NCBI GenBank assembly: GCA_002305795.1
Contig: DBRF01000020.1
Location: forward strand, 1 to 64,000
Source: Ruminococcaceae bacterium UBA1375
GTDB taxonomy: Bacteria; Bacillota; Clostridia; Oscillospirales; Ruminococcaceae
DNA: 64,000 nucleotides
Reading direction: 5' to 3'
Shown one piece after another: positions 47,270 through 56,733 of the stretch (positions within the stretch are counted from its first letter, which is position 1; each line of letters starts with the position of its first letter). Under the pieces are notes generated by a model. It was not told where the DNA came from, made no database searches, and saw only the letters and a program-made list of their open reading frames with translations. The position numbers were made by a program, and so were the translations under genes.

Positions 47270-48874
47270 ATGATTCATGTATCGGATGTCAGCATCAATT
47301 TTGATGGACAAGACCTTTTTAAAAATGTGAACCTGAAATTTTCCGAAGGAAACTGCTACGGCATCATCGGCGCCAACGGGGCGGGAAAATCCACCTTCCT
47401 GCGCATCCTCTCCGGGGAGCTGGAACCCGGCAAGGGGGAAGTGATCATCGACCCCGGCCAGCGGATGAGCGTGCTCAAGCAGGACCACTTCGCCTTCGAC
47501 CAGTATTCCGTCCTGGACACCATCGTCATGGGCAACCAGCGGCTGTACCAGGTGGAGCAGGAGAAAAACGCCCTCTACGCCAAGGAAGACTTCACCGAGG
47601 AGGACGGCAACCTGGCCGCCGAGCTGGAAGCGGAGTACGCGGAACTGGGGGGCTGGGATGCCGAAACCGACGCCGGCAAGCTGCTCCAGGGTCTGGGTCT
47701 GCCCTTAGACCTGCTGAGCCAGCCCATGAGCGCCCTGCCTGCCAAGGAAAAGGTGAAGGTGCTTTTGGCCCAGGCCCTCTTCGGGGAGCCGGACATCATC
47801 CTGCTGGACGAACCCACCAACCACCTGGACGTGGCCAGCATCCACTGGCTGGAAGGGTTTTTGATGGACTACCCCGGCACCGTCATTGTGGTGAGCCACG
47901 ACCGGCACTTCCTCAACAACGTCTGCACCCACATCTGCGACATCGACTACAACAAGATCAAGATCTATGTGGGCAACTACGACTTCTGGTACCAGTCCAG
48001 CCAGCTGATTCAAAAGATGCTCCGGGACCAGAACCGGAAAAACGAGGAAAAGGCCAAGGAACTCCAGGCCTTTATCCAGCGGTTCTCCGCCAACAAGAGC
48101 AAGTCCAAGCAGGCCACTGCCCGGCGCAAGCTGCTGGACAAGCTGACGGTGGAGGAAATGCCCGCTTCTTCCCGGCGCTACCCCTTTGTGGCCTTTACCC
48201 AGGACCGGGAAGTGGGCAAGGAAATCCTCACCGTGGAGGACATTGCCTATTCCCTGGAAGGGGAAAAGGTGTTGGACGGCATTTCCTTCCGGGTGAACAA
48301 AGGGGACAAGATCGCCTTTGTGGGGGAAAACGACCGTGCCATCACTGCCCTGTTTGAGATTTTGGCAGGGAATGCAGAGCCGGAGCAGGGCAGCTTCAAG
48401 TGGGGGGTGTCCACCAGCCAGAGCTACTTCCCCAAGGACAACAACGCCTACTTTGAAGGCAGCGACCTTTCCATCATCGACTGGCTGCGGCAGTATTCCA
48501 CCGACGACACCGACACCTACCTCCGCAGCTTTTTGGGCAAGATGCTCTTCTCCGGGGAAGAGGTGACCAAGCCGGTGAAGGTGCTGTCTGGGGGCGAAAA
48601 GGTACGGTGCATGCTCAGCCGGATGATGATGAAGCAGGCCAACGTGTTGCTGCTGGACCAGCCCACCAACCACCTGGACCTGGAATCCATCACCGCCTTG
48701 AACAACGGCCTCACCGCCTTCCCCGGCATCGTCCTCTTTGCCAGCTACGACCACGAATTTGTCCAGACCATCGCCAACCGGATCATGGAAATCACCCCGG
48801 AAGGGAAGCTCATCGACCGGCAGTGCAGCTACGACGAGTACCTGGAATGGCGGCTGGGGGTGGAGGTGGATTGA
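47270..48874 (+). CDS. ABC-F family ATPase
   Basis: A soluble twin-ATPase protein of 534 residues with no membrane part; ABC-F proteins act on the ribosome as translation factors or antibiotic-resistance proteins. The first ATPase has GANGAGKSTFLRIL near 36-49 and LLDEPTNHLD near 179, with the signature replaced by ALPAKEKVKVLLAQ. A helical linker with many charged residues lies at about 235-300. In the second ATPase the Walker A loop reads VGENDRAITALFEIL, lacking GK[S/T], while LSGGEKVRCMLSRM near 438 and LLDQPTNHLDLES are intact. This unequal pair resembles YbiT-like members. AAAGGA precedes the ATG. Confidence 0.9.
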   Translation: MIHVSDVSINFDGQDLFKNVNLKFSEGNCYGIIGANGAGKSTFLRILSGELEPGKGEVIIDPGQRMSVLKQDHFAFDQYSVLDTIVMGNQRLYQVEQEKNALYAKEDFTEEDGNLAAELEAEYAELGGWDAETDAGKLLQGLGLPLDLLSQPMSALPAKEKVKVLLAQALFGEPDIILLDEPTNHLDVASIHWLEGFLMDYPGTVIVVSHDRHFLNNVCTHICDIDYNKIKIYVGNYDFWYQSSQLIQKMLRDQNRKNEEKAKELQAFIQRFSANKSKSKQATARRKLLDKLTVEEMPASSRRYPFVAFTQDREVGKEILTVEDIAYSLEGEKVLDGISFRVNKGDKIAFVGENDRAITALFEILAGNAEPEQGSFKWGVSTSQSYFPKDNNAYFEGSDLSIIDWLRQYSTDDTDTYLRSFLGKMLFSGEEVTKPVKVLSGGEKVRCMLSRMMMKQANVLLLDQPTNHLDLESITALNNGLTAFPGIVLFASYDHEFVQTIANRIMEITPEGKLIDRQCSYDEYLEWRLGVEVD

Positions 48875-49197
48875 ACCTCTTTGCCCTGCCGGACCGGCTC
48901 CCGGAAGAAGAAGTGACCCAGCAGCTGCTCACCGCCCCCGGTGTCCGAGTGGAGCGGATTCTCTCGGGCGGCCAGGTTTCCCCAGAAGGATTTTGGTACG
49001 ACCAGCCGGAAGACGAGTGGGTGACGGTCCTGAAAGGGGAAGGGGAGATTGCTTACCCGGATGGAAGCAAGGTGCGGCTGCAAACCGGGGATACTTTGCT
49101 GCTCCCCGCCCATCAAAAGCACCGGGTGAGCTACACCAGCACCCCCTGCATCTGGCTGTGTGTCTTCTACCCCAACGGAGAGGAGGAAACCCCATGA
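48871..49197 (+). CDS. Small cupin-domain protein
   Basis: 108 residues forming one cupin barrel: ILSGGQVSPEGFWYDQPEDE near 30-49, then VTVLKGEGEIAYPDG near 51 and TGDTLLLPAHQKHRVSYTS near 73-91. The Glu and His residues of a cupin metal site are partly present. The TTG start overlaps the TGA of the ABC-F gene (TTGA), and GGAGGT lies three bases upstream, which suggests coupling to ABC-F translation; no later start is better. The function is unknown. Confidence 0.78.
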   Translation: MNLFALPDRLPEEEVTQQLLTAPGVRVERILSGGQVSPEGFWYDQPEDEWVTVLKGEGEIAYPDGSKVRLQTGDTLLLPAHQKHRVSYTSTPCIWLCVFYPNGEEETP

Positions 49198-49361
49198 ACG
49201 ATTCCTTGATTGCCCGCCTAAACCAACTCACCACCCTGTCCCGCCAGCGGGAACTGACCCAGGAGGAACAGCAAGAGCGGCAGAATCTCCGGCTGGAGTA
49301 CCGCCGGCGTACCCGGGAAAATCTCCGGGCTCAGCTTCAGGGCATTCGGCTGGAAAAGTAG
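49194..49361 (+). CDS. DUF896 (UPF0291, YnzC-like) protein
   Basis: 55 residues: SLIARLNQLTTLSRQRELTQ (4-23), EEQQERQNLRLEYRRRTREN (24-43) and a basic end. The pattern of two short helices with LRxEY matches DUF896, small cytosolic helical-hairpin proteins of Firmicutes such as YnzC. The ATG overlaps the cupin stop (ATGA) and GAGGAGG precedes it. The last gene of the ABC-F unit. Confidence 0.88.
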   Translation: MNDSLIARLNQLTTLSRQRELTQEEQQERQNLRLEYRRRTRENLRAQLQGIRLEK

Positions 49362-49393
49362 ACAAATAGTATTTTTTAGAAGATATATTACAA

Positions 49394-49433
49394 AAACAGC
49401 AGGCTTTTCCCGGCGGAAGGTCTGCTGTTTTGT
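49394..49433 (+). terminator. Terminator of the ABC-F operon
   Basis: AACAGCAG pairs with CTGCTGTT around a GGCTTTTCCCGGCGGAAGGT loop, followed by TTGTATT. Confidence 0.75.
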
Positions 49434-49601
49434 ATTATTAGATCGAAAAATTACAGATAGGAGAATTTTAAAGAGACTTTTTGCCGGTTGACATGGGAAA
49501 CAATAAAATACGTTTTGGAATATTATCGACAAAAATTACGGATAGAAAAATTTTCCGCCGCAGGTTTCACAGCATTGTCACAGAAGGGAAAGCCGGGACA
49601 G

Positions 49602-49737
49602 TTGAGAAACGGCCCCTGTCATGCTATAATGATTGCAAAAGCAATCATTACGGTTCCCCTCTTGGCCGGCACAACGTCCGGCCGGCCATTTTGCTTCGCA
49701 AAAACCGAGGGAAACCCAACGGATTTTTCATGGTATC
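49602..49737 (+). repeat. Single copy of the promoter-palindrome repeat before the CPBP gene
   Basis: TTGAGA at 49602-49607 and TATAAT at 49625-49630 have a 17-base spacer. The -10 runs into ATGATTGC-AAAA-GCAATCAT (49629-49648), so the palindrome covers the expected start site. Then follow GGTTCCCC, a GGCCGG hairpin, TTTTGCTTCGCAAAA and GAGGGAAACCCAACGG, as in the array before nadB. Confidence 0.8.
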
Positions 49738-49834
49738 AAAAATCCAGCAGACCCGAAAGCGCTTTGCCCAAGTCCGCCTGCCGGGGCGGCAGGGGAAGCC
49801 ACGGGAAACAAACTCCGGAAAAGGAAGGCACTTT

Positions 49835-50830
49835 ATGGAAGCAGCCGCTGTGCAAAAACTGCAAAGGCACTATTACCGCAAGGCGGTGGGGGCAGTCGCC
49901 CTGGCCTTGGTGGGGTACTGCCTGTTGACACTATACCTTCAGTGGTTCTGCCCCCGCTTGGGCGCTTTTTGCTGGTGCCTGGGAGAACTTTGGAGCGGCA
50001 GCCTCAGCGAAGGGGCGTTTTGGCTGGGGTACCGCAATGCGGTGACGGAACTCACCGGCAGTTCCCTGTACTTTGCCCTTTCCCAGCTGATTCTGATTCC
50101 GGTGTGCATGACGGCGGCGGGATGGAAGTGCCGCCGGGACGCCGGGGCGGCGCCCAAACTGCTGGCGGGAAAGATCGACCGTCGGCGGCTGGCCCTGGGG
50201 GGACTGGTAGCGGCCTTTGGCTACAGCCTTTGCCAGTCCTTTACTTGGGTATGGGATGTTTTGTTCGGCAGCATGGGGCTGCCCCAAGCCAGCATTCCCA
50301 CCATCCGCTGGGCTCTGGGAAACCCCTGGCTCACCCTGCTGCTGTCGGTGTTTATTAGCCCGGTGGTGGAGGAATATCTGTTCCGGGGAGCTCTGCTTTC
50401 CCGGCTGCGCCCCTACGGGGACAGCTTTGCCATCGCCGCTTCTACGGTGCTGTTTGCCTTGATGCACAACAGCCTGTCCCAGCTGTTTTTGGCGCTGGCG
50501 GTGGGGCTGGTGCTGGGCTGGCTGACGGTGCGCACCGGCTCCCTCCGCACCGGGATTTTGCTGCATATGCTGTTTAATCTGGTGGACTGGGGCAGGATGA
50601 TGCTGCTGGACAACGTGGCGGGCATCAGTTTCTGGCTCCAGGCCTTTTGGATTGTCCTTTTGGTGACCTGCGGCGGGGTTTTGTTCTGGCTGTTTGGACA
50701 GGGCAGGATGAAACTGGACTTTGCCCCGGCGAAAATCCACATTGCCCATCCCTGGCTGCGGTTTTTCCTCCATCCGGCGGTGATTCTGGTGGCGGGGTAC
50801 TGCCTGTACCGGCTGATTATGGGGCTTTGA
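49835..50830 (+). CDS. CPBP (CAAX/Abi) family intramembrane metalloprotease
   Basis: 331 residues with about eight membrane helices. The conserved catalytic motifs are VVEEYLFRGALLSRL near 172-186 (EExxxR), FALMHNS near 207 and HMLFNLVDW near 245. Bacterial CPBP proteases process membrane-bound or secreted peptides and in some strains give bacteriocin immunity; the substrate here is unknown. AAAAGGAAGG precedes ATG 49835. Transcription probably starts in the repeat copy at 49602-49737, which would give a leader of about 200 bases. Confidence 0.88.
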   Translation: MEAAAVQKLQRHYYRKAVGAVALALVGYCLLTLYLQWFCPRLGAFCWCLGELWSGSLSEGAFWLGYRNAVTELTGSSLYFALSQLILIPVCMTAAGWKCRRDAGAAPKLLAGKIDRRRLALGGLVAAFGYSLCQSFTWVWDVLFGSMGLPQASIPTIRWALGNPWLTLLLSVFISPVVEEYLFRGALLSRLRPYGDSFAIAASTVLFALMHNSLSQLFLALAVGLVLGWLTVRTGSLRTGILLHMLFNLVDWGRMMLLDNVAGISFWLQAFWIVLLVTCGGVLFWLFGQGRMKLDFAPAKIHIAHPWLRFFLHPAVILVAGYCLYRLIMGL

Positions 50831-50878
50831 TGGGTTCCTCCCCTTGAGAAAGGCGGAAGTTTTTATCCTTAGAATTTC

Positions 50879-50919
50879 AGAAGCGCTCTTTGGCTGTTTG
50901 GCCCAAGGGCGCTTTTGTT
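50879..50919 (+). terminator. Terminator after the CPBP gene
   Basis: AAGCGC and a TTGG segment pair with CCAA and GGGCGCTTTT, followed by GTTTGG. Confidence 0.65.
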
Positions 50920-50947
50920 TGGGGAAAAGAGAAAGTTTTCTTAAATT

Positions 50948-51170
50948 AAAGTTTGGGTCAAGTCTTTTTAAAGGATTGTAGGGGTGCAGGGGTCGAAACC
51001 GTCGGCAGACGTTTCTAGCCCCCGCATAGGAATTATTTTATTTTAAAAATTATTTCTTTCACTTTATTCTTATAAAAAGTTGTGGAAACAGCAAACCGGA
51101 ATCCGCCCGCCCAAAGGCGTAGAGCCGAGGGCGGGTCAATGCGGAAACTTCTGAACCCTTTTTCCACAAA
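50948..51170 (+). repeat. Intergenic repeat family A, copy 2
   Basis: Begins AAAGTTTGGGTCAAG, with a TTTTTAAAGG hairpin, an AT-rich middle (51030-51080), GTTGTGGAAACAGCAAACCGG, a GCCCGCCC..GGGCGGG-like arm pair and TTTTTCCACAAAA at its end. It matches copy 1 (13522-13728, opposite strand) and copy 3 (55346-55572), with divergence in the loop near 50990. Confidence 0.85.
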
Positions 51171-51196
51171 AGAAAGCTCCCTCTTTCGAGGGAGCT
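51168..51196 (-). terminator. Terminator of gdhA
   Basis: On the minus strand AGCTCCCTC and GAGGGAGCT pair around GAAA, followed by TTCTTTT. Confidence 0.9.
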
Positions 51197-51222
51197 TAAA
51201 CTCAGCAGAGATTGCTTTTGGA

Positions 51223-52575
<1,353 letters not shown>

Positions 52576-52709
52576 TGCTGATTGCCTCCTTACGTTCCAT
52601 GGGAAAGGTTATAAAAGAAAGTTTCTCAGATATTTTCTTAGGTATTCCGAAAAAATACTTTTCCCAACCTATGAAAATTAGGAAAATTTACCTTTCCACA
52701 TCGTTTCCA

Positions 52710-52738
52710 ATTATATCAAACCAGGTCCAAAAATGCAA
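52710..52738 (-). promoter_or_regulatory. Promoter of gdhA
   Basis: On the minus strand TTGCAT (52738-52733) and TATAAT (52715-52710) with a 17-base spacer, giving a leader of about 130 bases. The stretch from 52739 to 52989 shows no gene or clear site. Confidence 0.7.
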
Positions 52739-52989
52739 CTGCTTTCCTCTTTTCTTTAAAAAACAGGGTCACTCTTGCGATATTTAAGCTGTGACCGGCA
52801 TATTTCTTAATAAAATTATGCAAACAATAATTTCTTTCATGCAAAACCAACAAAATGCAAAGGCTGGTTTTTTGGAAAAGAAAGTGGTGGAGGGTGGGAT
52901 AGGTGAAAAAATGCGTGGGAAACGGGCCGGGGAAAAATCTTTTTGAGGCAGGTGGTTTTTTTGAAAAAAATCCTTTCCTTCCGGGAAAA

Positions 52990-53112
52990 TTCTGCTATAA
53001 TGATTGGCAGAGAAATGTCAGGGCAGAGTCATGACGTTTCGTGCCTAGCGGCGAAAACCAGCGGAAACCTAACGGATGTTTGCTTGATTTGGCAAACGGG
53101 GAAGGGGTGGAC
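52990..53112 (+). repeat. Divergent copy of the promoter-palindrome repeat before gluQ
   Basis: CTGC-TATAATGATTGG (TATAAT 52996-53001) is followed by a changed inner part, then GGCGAAAACCAGCGGAAACCT and AACGGATG, the same 3' end as the nadB array units. The extended -10 probably drives gluQ; the second palindrome arm is lost. Confidence 0.65.
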
Positions 53113-53117
53113 ACAAA

Positions 53118-54080
53118 ATGGAAAAAGAAGTTTGCGGACGGTTTGCCCCCTCCCCCAGCGGCCGGATGCACCTGGGCAACCTCCTCTGCGGACTGATTGC
53201 CTGGCTCAGTGTCCGCAGCCAAAATGGCAAGATGATCCTACGCCAAGAAGATTTGGATTCCATGCGCTGCCCCCTCTCCTACGCCCGGCTCATTGAGGAG
53301 GACCTGCGCTGGTTCGGCCTGGACTGGGATGAAGGGGGGCTGGAAGGAAAAGGCCCTCACGCACCCTACCTTCAAAGCCGCCGCAGTGACATCTATCAGA
53401 AGTATCTGGACAAACTGGAACAAAAGGGGCTGCTGTACCCCTGCTTTTGCAGCCGGGCCCAGCTTCACGCCGCCAGCGCCCCCCATTTGGAGGACGGACA
53501 GGTGCTGTACCCCGGAACCTGCCGCCGGCTTACGCCACAGCAAGTGGGTCAAAAACGCAAAACCCGTTCCCCGGCCATCCGGGTGAAGGTGCCGGATCGG
53601 ACCGTTGGGTTTACCGACCTGCACTACGGCCGGGTGGAGCAGAACCTGGCTGCCCGGTGCGGGGACTTTATCCTTCGGCGCAGCGACGGGGTGTTTGCTT
53701 ATCAGCTGGCGGTGACGGTGGACGACGGGCTCATGGGGGTGACCCAGGTGGTCCGGGGGAGGGATCTGCTTTCCTCCACCCCCCGGCAGATCTGGCTGCT
53801 GCAAGAGCTGGGCTTTTCTGTCCCGGAATACGGCCACATCCCCCTGCTGCTGGATGAAACCGGCAGCCGTCTCTCCAAACGGGACCTGTCTTTGGACTTG
53901 GGGGAGCTGCGCAAGCGCTTCGGCCGCCCGGAACCCATTTTGGGCAAGCTGGCTTACGCCGCCGGGCTGCTGGACCGGCCGGAACCCGCTTCCGCCAAGG
54001 AGCTGGTTTCGGTGTTTTCCTGGGACAAGATTCCCAAAGCCGACCTCTTGTGTCCGGAGGGGCTTCGGATGGAAAATTAA
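53118..54080 (+). CDS. gluQ: Glutamyl-Q tRNA(Asp) synthetase (truncated GluRS paralogue)
   Basis: GluQ-RS attaches glutamate to queuosine in the anticodon of tRNA-Asp. The 320 residues correspond to the catalytic half of GluRS, lacking the anticodon-binding domain. Motifs are RFAPSPSGRMHLGNLL near 8-23 (HIGH-like) and GSRLSKRD near 254 (KMSKS-like). The zinc site of this family is present as CFC near 112, Y near 131 and C near 135. It starts just after a repeat with a promoter. Discriminating GluQ from a short GluRS relies on the zinc pattern and the missing C-terminus. Confidence 0.9.
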   Translation: MEKEVCGRFAPSPSGRMHLGNLLCGLIAWLSVRSQNGKMILRQEDLDSMRCPLSYARLIEEDLRWFGLDWDEGGLEGKGPHAPYLQSRRSDIYQKYLDKLEQKGLLYPCFCSRAQLHAASAPHLEDGQVLYPGTCRRLTPQQVGQKRKTRSPAIRVKVPDRTVGFTDLHYGRVEQNLAARCGDFILRRSDGVFAYQLAVTVDDGLMGVTQVVRGRDLLSSTPRQIWLLQELGFSVPEYGHIPLLLDETGSRLSKRDLSLDLGELRKRFGRPEPILGKLAYAAGLLDRPEPASAKELVSVFSWDKIPKADLLCPEGLRMEN

Positions 54081-54173
54081 AAAATTATTCATCTGTTTCT
54101 TTGGTAAATTTGGTATGGTAGGAACAGGGCGGTTTCGGAAAAAACGCTGCCTGTTAAAGAAAGGGTCAATACC

Positions 54174-55289
54174 ATGAAAAACAAAAAAATCAACTATATT
54201 ATCATCGGGATTTGTTTGGTGATTATGCTGGTTACGCTATTCCTCACCGACAGCCCGGAAAACCTCTGGAACGCCCTCTGCACCGCCAACCCCTTGTGGT
54301 TGCTCTGCGGGCTGGGGTGTATGCTGGCCTACTGGCTGCTGGAAACCAGGGCGCTGTTTCTGGTGATCGACGGGCTGCGGAAGGTGTCCCAGTCCAACGG
54401 ACGGCGGCTGAAACCCACGGAATGCCTGCGGGTGAGCATGGTGGGGCAGTTGTTCAACTGCATCACCCCTTTTGCCAGCGGCGGCCAGCCCATGCAGGCC
54501 TATATGCTCAGCAAGTACGGCCAATCGGTGGGCACCGCATCCAGCGCCCTGCTGGCCCGGTTCATCGTCTATCAGTTTGTGCTGACGGTGTACTCCGTGG
54601 TGGTGCTGGTCTTTAAGTTCACCTTCTTTTTGGAGCAGGTGTCCGGCTTTGTGACCATGATTATCATTGGGTTTGTCATCAACACCATTGTTATGGCATT
54701 CCTGATTGCCATCGGCTTTTTCCCCAAACCCACCACCAAGCTGCTGCTGGCTCTGCCCGGCTTCCTCCACAAAATCCACCTCTGCCGCCGTCCCGGCCGG
54801 CTCCACCGGCGGATTACCAAGGAGCTGGACAGTTTCTACACTGACTTTCACGCCATCCGCCACAATATGCGGATTTTAATCCGCCCTGCCATTGACAGCG
54901 CCATTCAGCTTACCGCTTACTTTTCGGTGGCCTTTTTCGTCTGCCTGTCCCTGCAAAACAGCCAGGGGGTGGACTGGTTCACTATCATCAGTGCGGCGGC
55001 TTTCGTGCTGATGTTCTCCTCCTTCATTCCCCTACCCGGCGGCAGCGGCGGAGCTGAACTCAGCTTCTACGGGCTGTTCTTCATCTTCTTCCCCGGGGAC
55101 ACCGCCAGCGTGGGCATTGCCCTGCTGTTGTGGCGGTTCTTCACCTTCTATCTGCCCATGATCGTGGGGATGCTGATGATGTATCTGGACCCCGATTCCA
55201 AGCAGGCCAAAAAGCACATGGAACAGGTGGAGGAAGAACAGCAGCTCCAGGATGCCCTGGAAGAACAGAGGCAGGTCAATCAGAAATAA
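54174..55289 (+). CDS. LPG-synthase transmembrane-domain family protein (UPF0104)
   Basis: 371 residues with eight or more membrane helices and a charged tail rich in Glu and Gln. It matches the lysylphosphatidylglycerol synthase membrane region family (PF03706): NCITPFASGGQPMQAYML near 98-115 and FIPLPGGSGGAELSFYGLFF near 284-303 are typical. Proteins with only this region act on or move lipid-linked substrates; there is no C-terminal aminoacyl-transfer domain here, so lysine transfer is unlikely. AAAGGG precedes the ATG. Confidence 0.85.
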   Translation: MKNKKINYIIIGICLVIMLVTLFLTDSPENLWNALCTANPLWLLCGLGCMLAYWLLETRALFLVIDGLRKVSQSNGRRLKPTECLRVSMVGQLFNCITPFASGGQPMQAYMLSKYGQSVGTASSALLARFIVYQFVLTVYSVVVLVFKFTFFLEQVSGFVTMIIIGFVINTIVMAFLIAIGFFPKPTTKLLLALPGFLHKIHLCRRPGRLHRRITKELDSFYTDFHAIRHNMRILIRPAIDSAIQLTAYFSVAFFVCLSLQNSQGVDWFTIISAAAFVLMFSSFIPLPGGSGGAELSFYGLFFIFFPGDTASVGIALLLWRFFTFYLPMIVGMLMMYLDPDSKQAKKHMEQVEEEQQLQDALEEQRQVNQK

Positions 55290-55292
55290 AAA

Positions 55293-55323
55293 GAGCGTCC
55301 TTTCCCGTGTGGGAGGGACGCTC
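55293..55323 (+). terminator. Hairpin after the LPG-synthase-like gene
   Basis: GAGCGTCC pairs with GGACGCTC around TTTCCCGTGTGGGAG. No U tract follows, so it may stabilise the mRNA end or act with another factor. Confidence 0.45.
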
Positions 55324-55345
55324 AGACTGTAGAAAAAGTCAACTT

Positions 55346-55572
55346 AAAAGTTTTTGGTGCAGCTTTTTACAAAAAGCTGCTGGGGTCGAATCCCACGCAG
55401 TGGATTCTAAGGGGCAAAGCCCCTGCATTGAAATTGTTTTGTTTCAAAATTTATTGATTTTATCTAATTTTTGAAACAAAGTTGTGGAAACAACAAACCG
55501 GAATCTGCCCGCCCAACGGCGTAGAGCCCAGGGCGGGTCAATCCGGAAACAGCTGAATCCCTTTTCCACAAG
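55346..55572 (+). repeat. Intergenic repeat family A, copy 3
   Basis: AAAAGTTTTTGGTGCAGC, hairpin to AAAAAGCTGCTGGGG, TCGAATCCCACGCAGTGGATTC, GGGGCAAAGCCCC, AT-rich middle with ATTTATTGATTTTATC, GTTGTGGAAACAACAAACCGG, GCCCGCCC..GGGCGGG arms and CCCTTTTCCACAAG. It is the most intact copy of this family and shares its outer arm with family B. Confidence 0.88.
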
Positions 55573-55611
55573 CGAAGGCGTCCTTCCTCAAACGGGAGGG
55601 ACGCTGTTGTT

Positions 55612-56049
55612 TTAATGGGGCTCTTCGGAAAGATAGATGGGGGTGGAGTAGGGGAAGGAAGGGGGAAGAAGCAGGTTCTGCACGTCGTCATAGTCGTCGG
55701 GGTCGTAGACGAGGATGTAGTTTGGCTCCCAGTCCGCCCAATACTGATAGGTGGAATACTTGCCGTCCACCTTGAGGCAGGAGCGGAAATCCGGCAGCAG
55801 TCCTGTGGCGGTAAAGTGGTCCAGGTGCCAGGGGGAGACCTCTAGGTAAACGGACAGGAAGCGGTACTTCTGCTTCAGGTCCCGAAGGGAGCGGAGCACA
55901 AATAAGAAGAAATCGTTGGGCCGGTATTCTATCAAAAAACGACGGACTTGTTTGTGCCGGATCAGGTATTCCATCTTTTGTTTGATTTTCGGCTCCAGGC
56001 TGGCCGGGACTTGGGATTCCCAGCAGAAAAAGCCGCAGATTTTTTGCAT
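55612..56049 (-). CDS. Hypothetical protein, possibly SLOG/YpsA-like
   Basis: 145 residues, not securely recognised. The N-terminus KICGFFCWESQVPASLEPKI split by LIRHKQVRRFLIEYRPNDFF near 33-52 and LRSLRDLKQKYRFLSVYLEV near 56-75 has the alpha/beta rhythm of the YpsA/DUF1273 SLOG family (a Gly-rich first strand, a helix, then a strand with K-Y-x-x). The C-terminus is rich in Pro, Tyr and Asp. GAAAGGAG precedes ATG 56049. Codon use is closer to the GC-rich genome than to the AT-rich island next to it. Confidence 0.6.
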   Translation of the reverse strand: MQKICGFFCWESQVPASLEPKIKQKMEYLIRHKQVRRFLIEYRPNDFFLFVLRSLRDLKQKYRFLSVYLEVSPWHLDHFTATGLLPDFRSCLKVDGKYSTYQYWADWEPNYILVYDPDDYDDVQNLLLPPSFPYSTPIYLSEEPH

Positions 56050-56203
56050 GGGGGAGCTCCTTTCTATGACTGATTTGGATTGCAAATTCTTTTAATATTA
56101 TATATCTGCTCTAAATATTAGTCAAATGCTTTTTGATAAGAACAGAAAAATTTTTCGCTTCCGGGTATAATATTCTTAGAATTTGTATCAAGGAGAGCGC
56201 CCG

Positions 56204-56461
56204 TTGAAACAAGTGGAATTTCAAAATCGAGACCGCTTTATTGAATTAGGTTTGACGATTAGTGCTTTGCGAAAGCTGAGAGGAATGTCTCAGGAAACAC
56301 TGGCACAAAAAGCGCATATGAGTCGGTCTCATTTGAGTGCGATTGAAGCGCCTAATATTGTGCGTCCGTTTTCGGTAGAGATTCTTTTTAATATTGCAGA
56401 CGCTTTGGGTGTACGGGCAGGAGATTTGCTGAACAATTCGGTCATTCCCAAAGAAGAATAA
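56204..56461 (+). CDS. XRE-family helix-turn-helix regulator
   Basis: 85 residues with one Cro/C1-type domain: LTISALRKLRGMSQETLAQK near 18-37, AHMSRSHLSAIEAPN near 38-52 and VEILFNIADALGVRAGDLL near 58-76. The TTG start has AAGGAG eight bases upstream. The gene is clearly richer in A and T than its GC-rich neighbours and stands at the left end of an AT-rich island with a toxin-antitoxin locus and a large RNA, so it is likely acquired DNA. A perfect TATAAT lies at 56166-56171 without a good -35. Confidence 0.88.
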   Translation: MKQVEFQNRDRFIELGLTISALRKLRGMSQETLAQKAHMSRSHLSAIEAPNIVRPFSVEILFNIADALGVRAGDLLNNSVIPKEE

Positions 56462-56504
56462 AAATCACGGAGTTCAGGAAGGTTTGAAAACTCCGTGATT
56501 TTAT
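56460..56504 (+). terminator. Terminator after the XRE gene
   Basis: AAATCACGGAGTT pairs with AAACTCCGTGATTT, followed by TATTT. Confidence 0.85.
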
Positions 56505-56541
56505 TTGGTGTAATCCACTTTTCCCTTTTTTACATTATAAT

Positions 56542-56570
56542 TTGACATGGATGTATTCCCTTGCTATAAT
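56542..56570 (+). promoter_or_regulatory. Consensus promoter of the toxin mRNA
   Basis: TTGACA at 56542-56547 and TATAAT at 56565-56570, 17-base spacer, extended -10 TGC. Both boxes are perfect. The leader of about 200 bases before the toxin is full of hairpins. Confidence 0.9.
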
Positions 56571-56733
56571 AAAAATACGGCTTTTGCCTACCGGTTTTGC
56601 CGGGGCAGAAGGATGAAACCAATAGGCGGATTGACGTCCGGCTATCTGCAACGGCAGCGGTTAGCTCCCCTCATTCATTTCAATTTCCTGCCACGTTTTG
56701 GCGTGAGAAAACGAAGGGGGTGAGTAAATTCTT

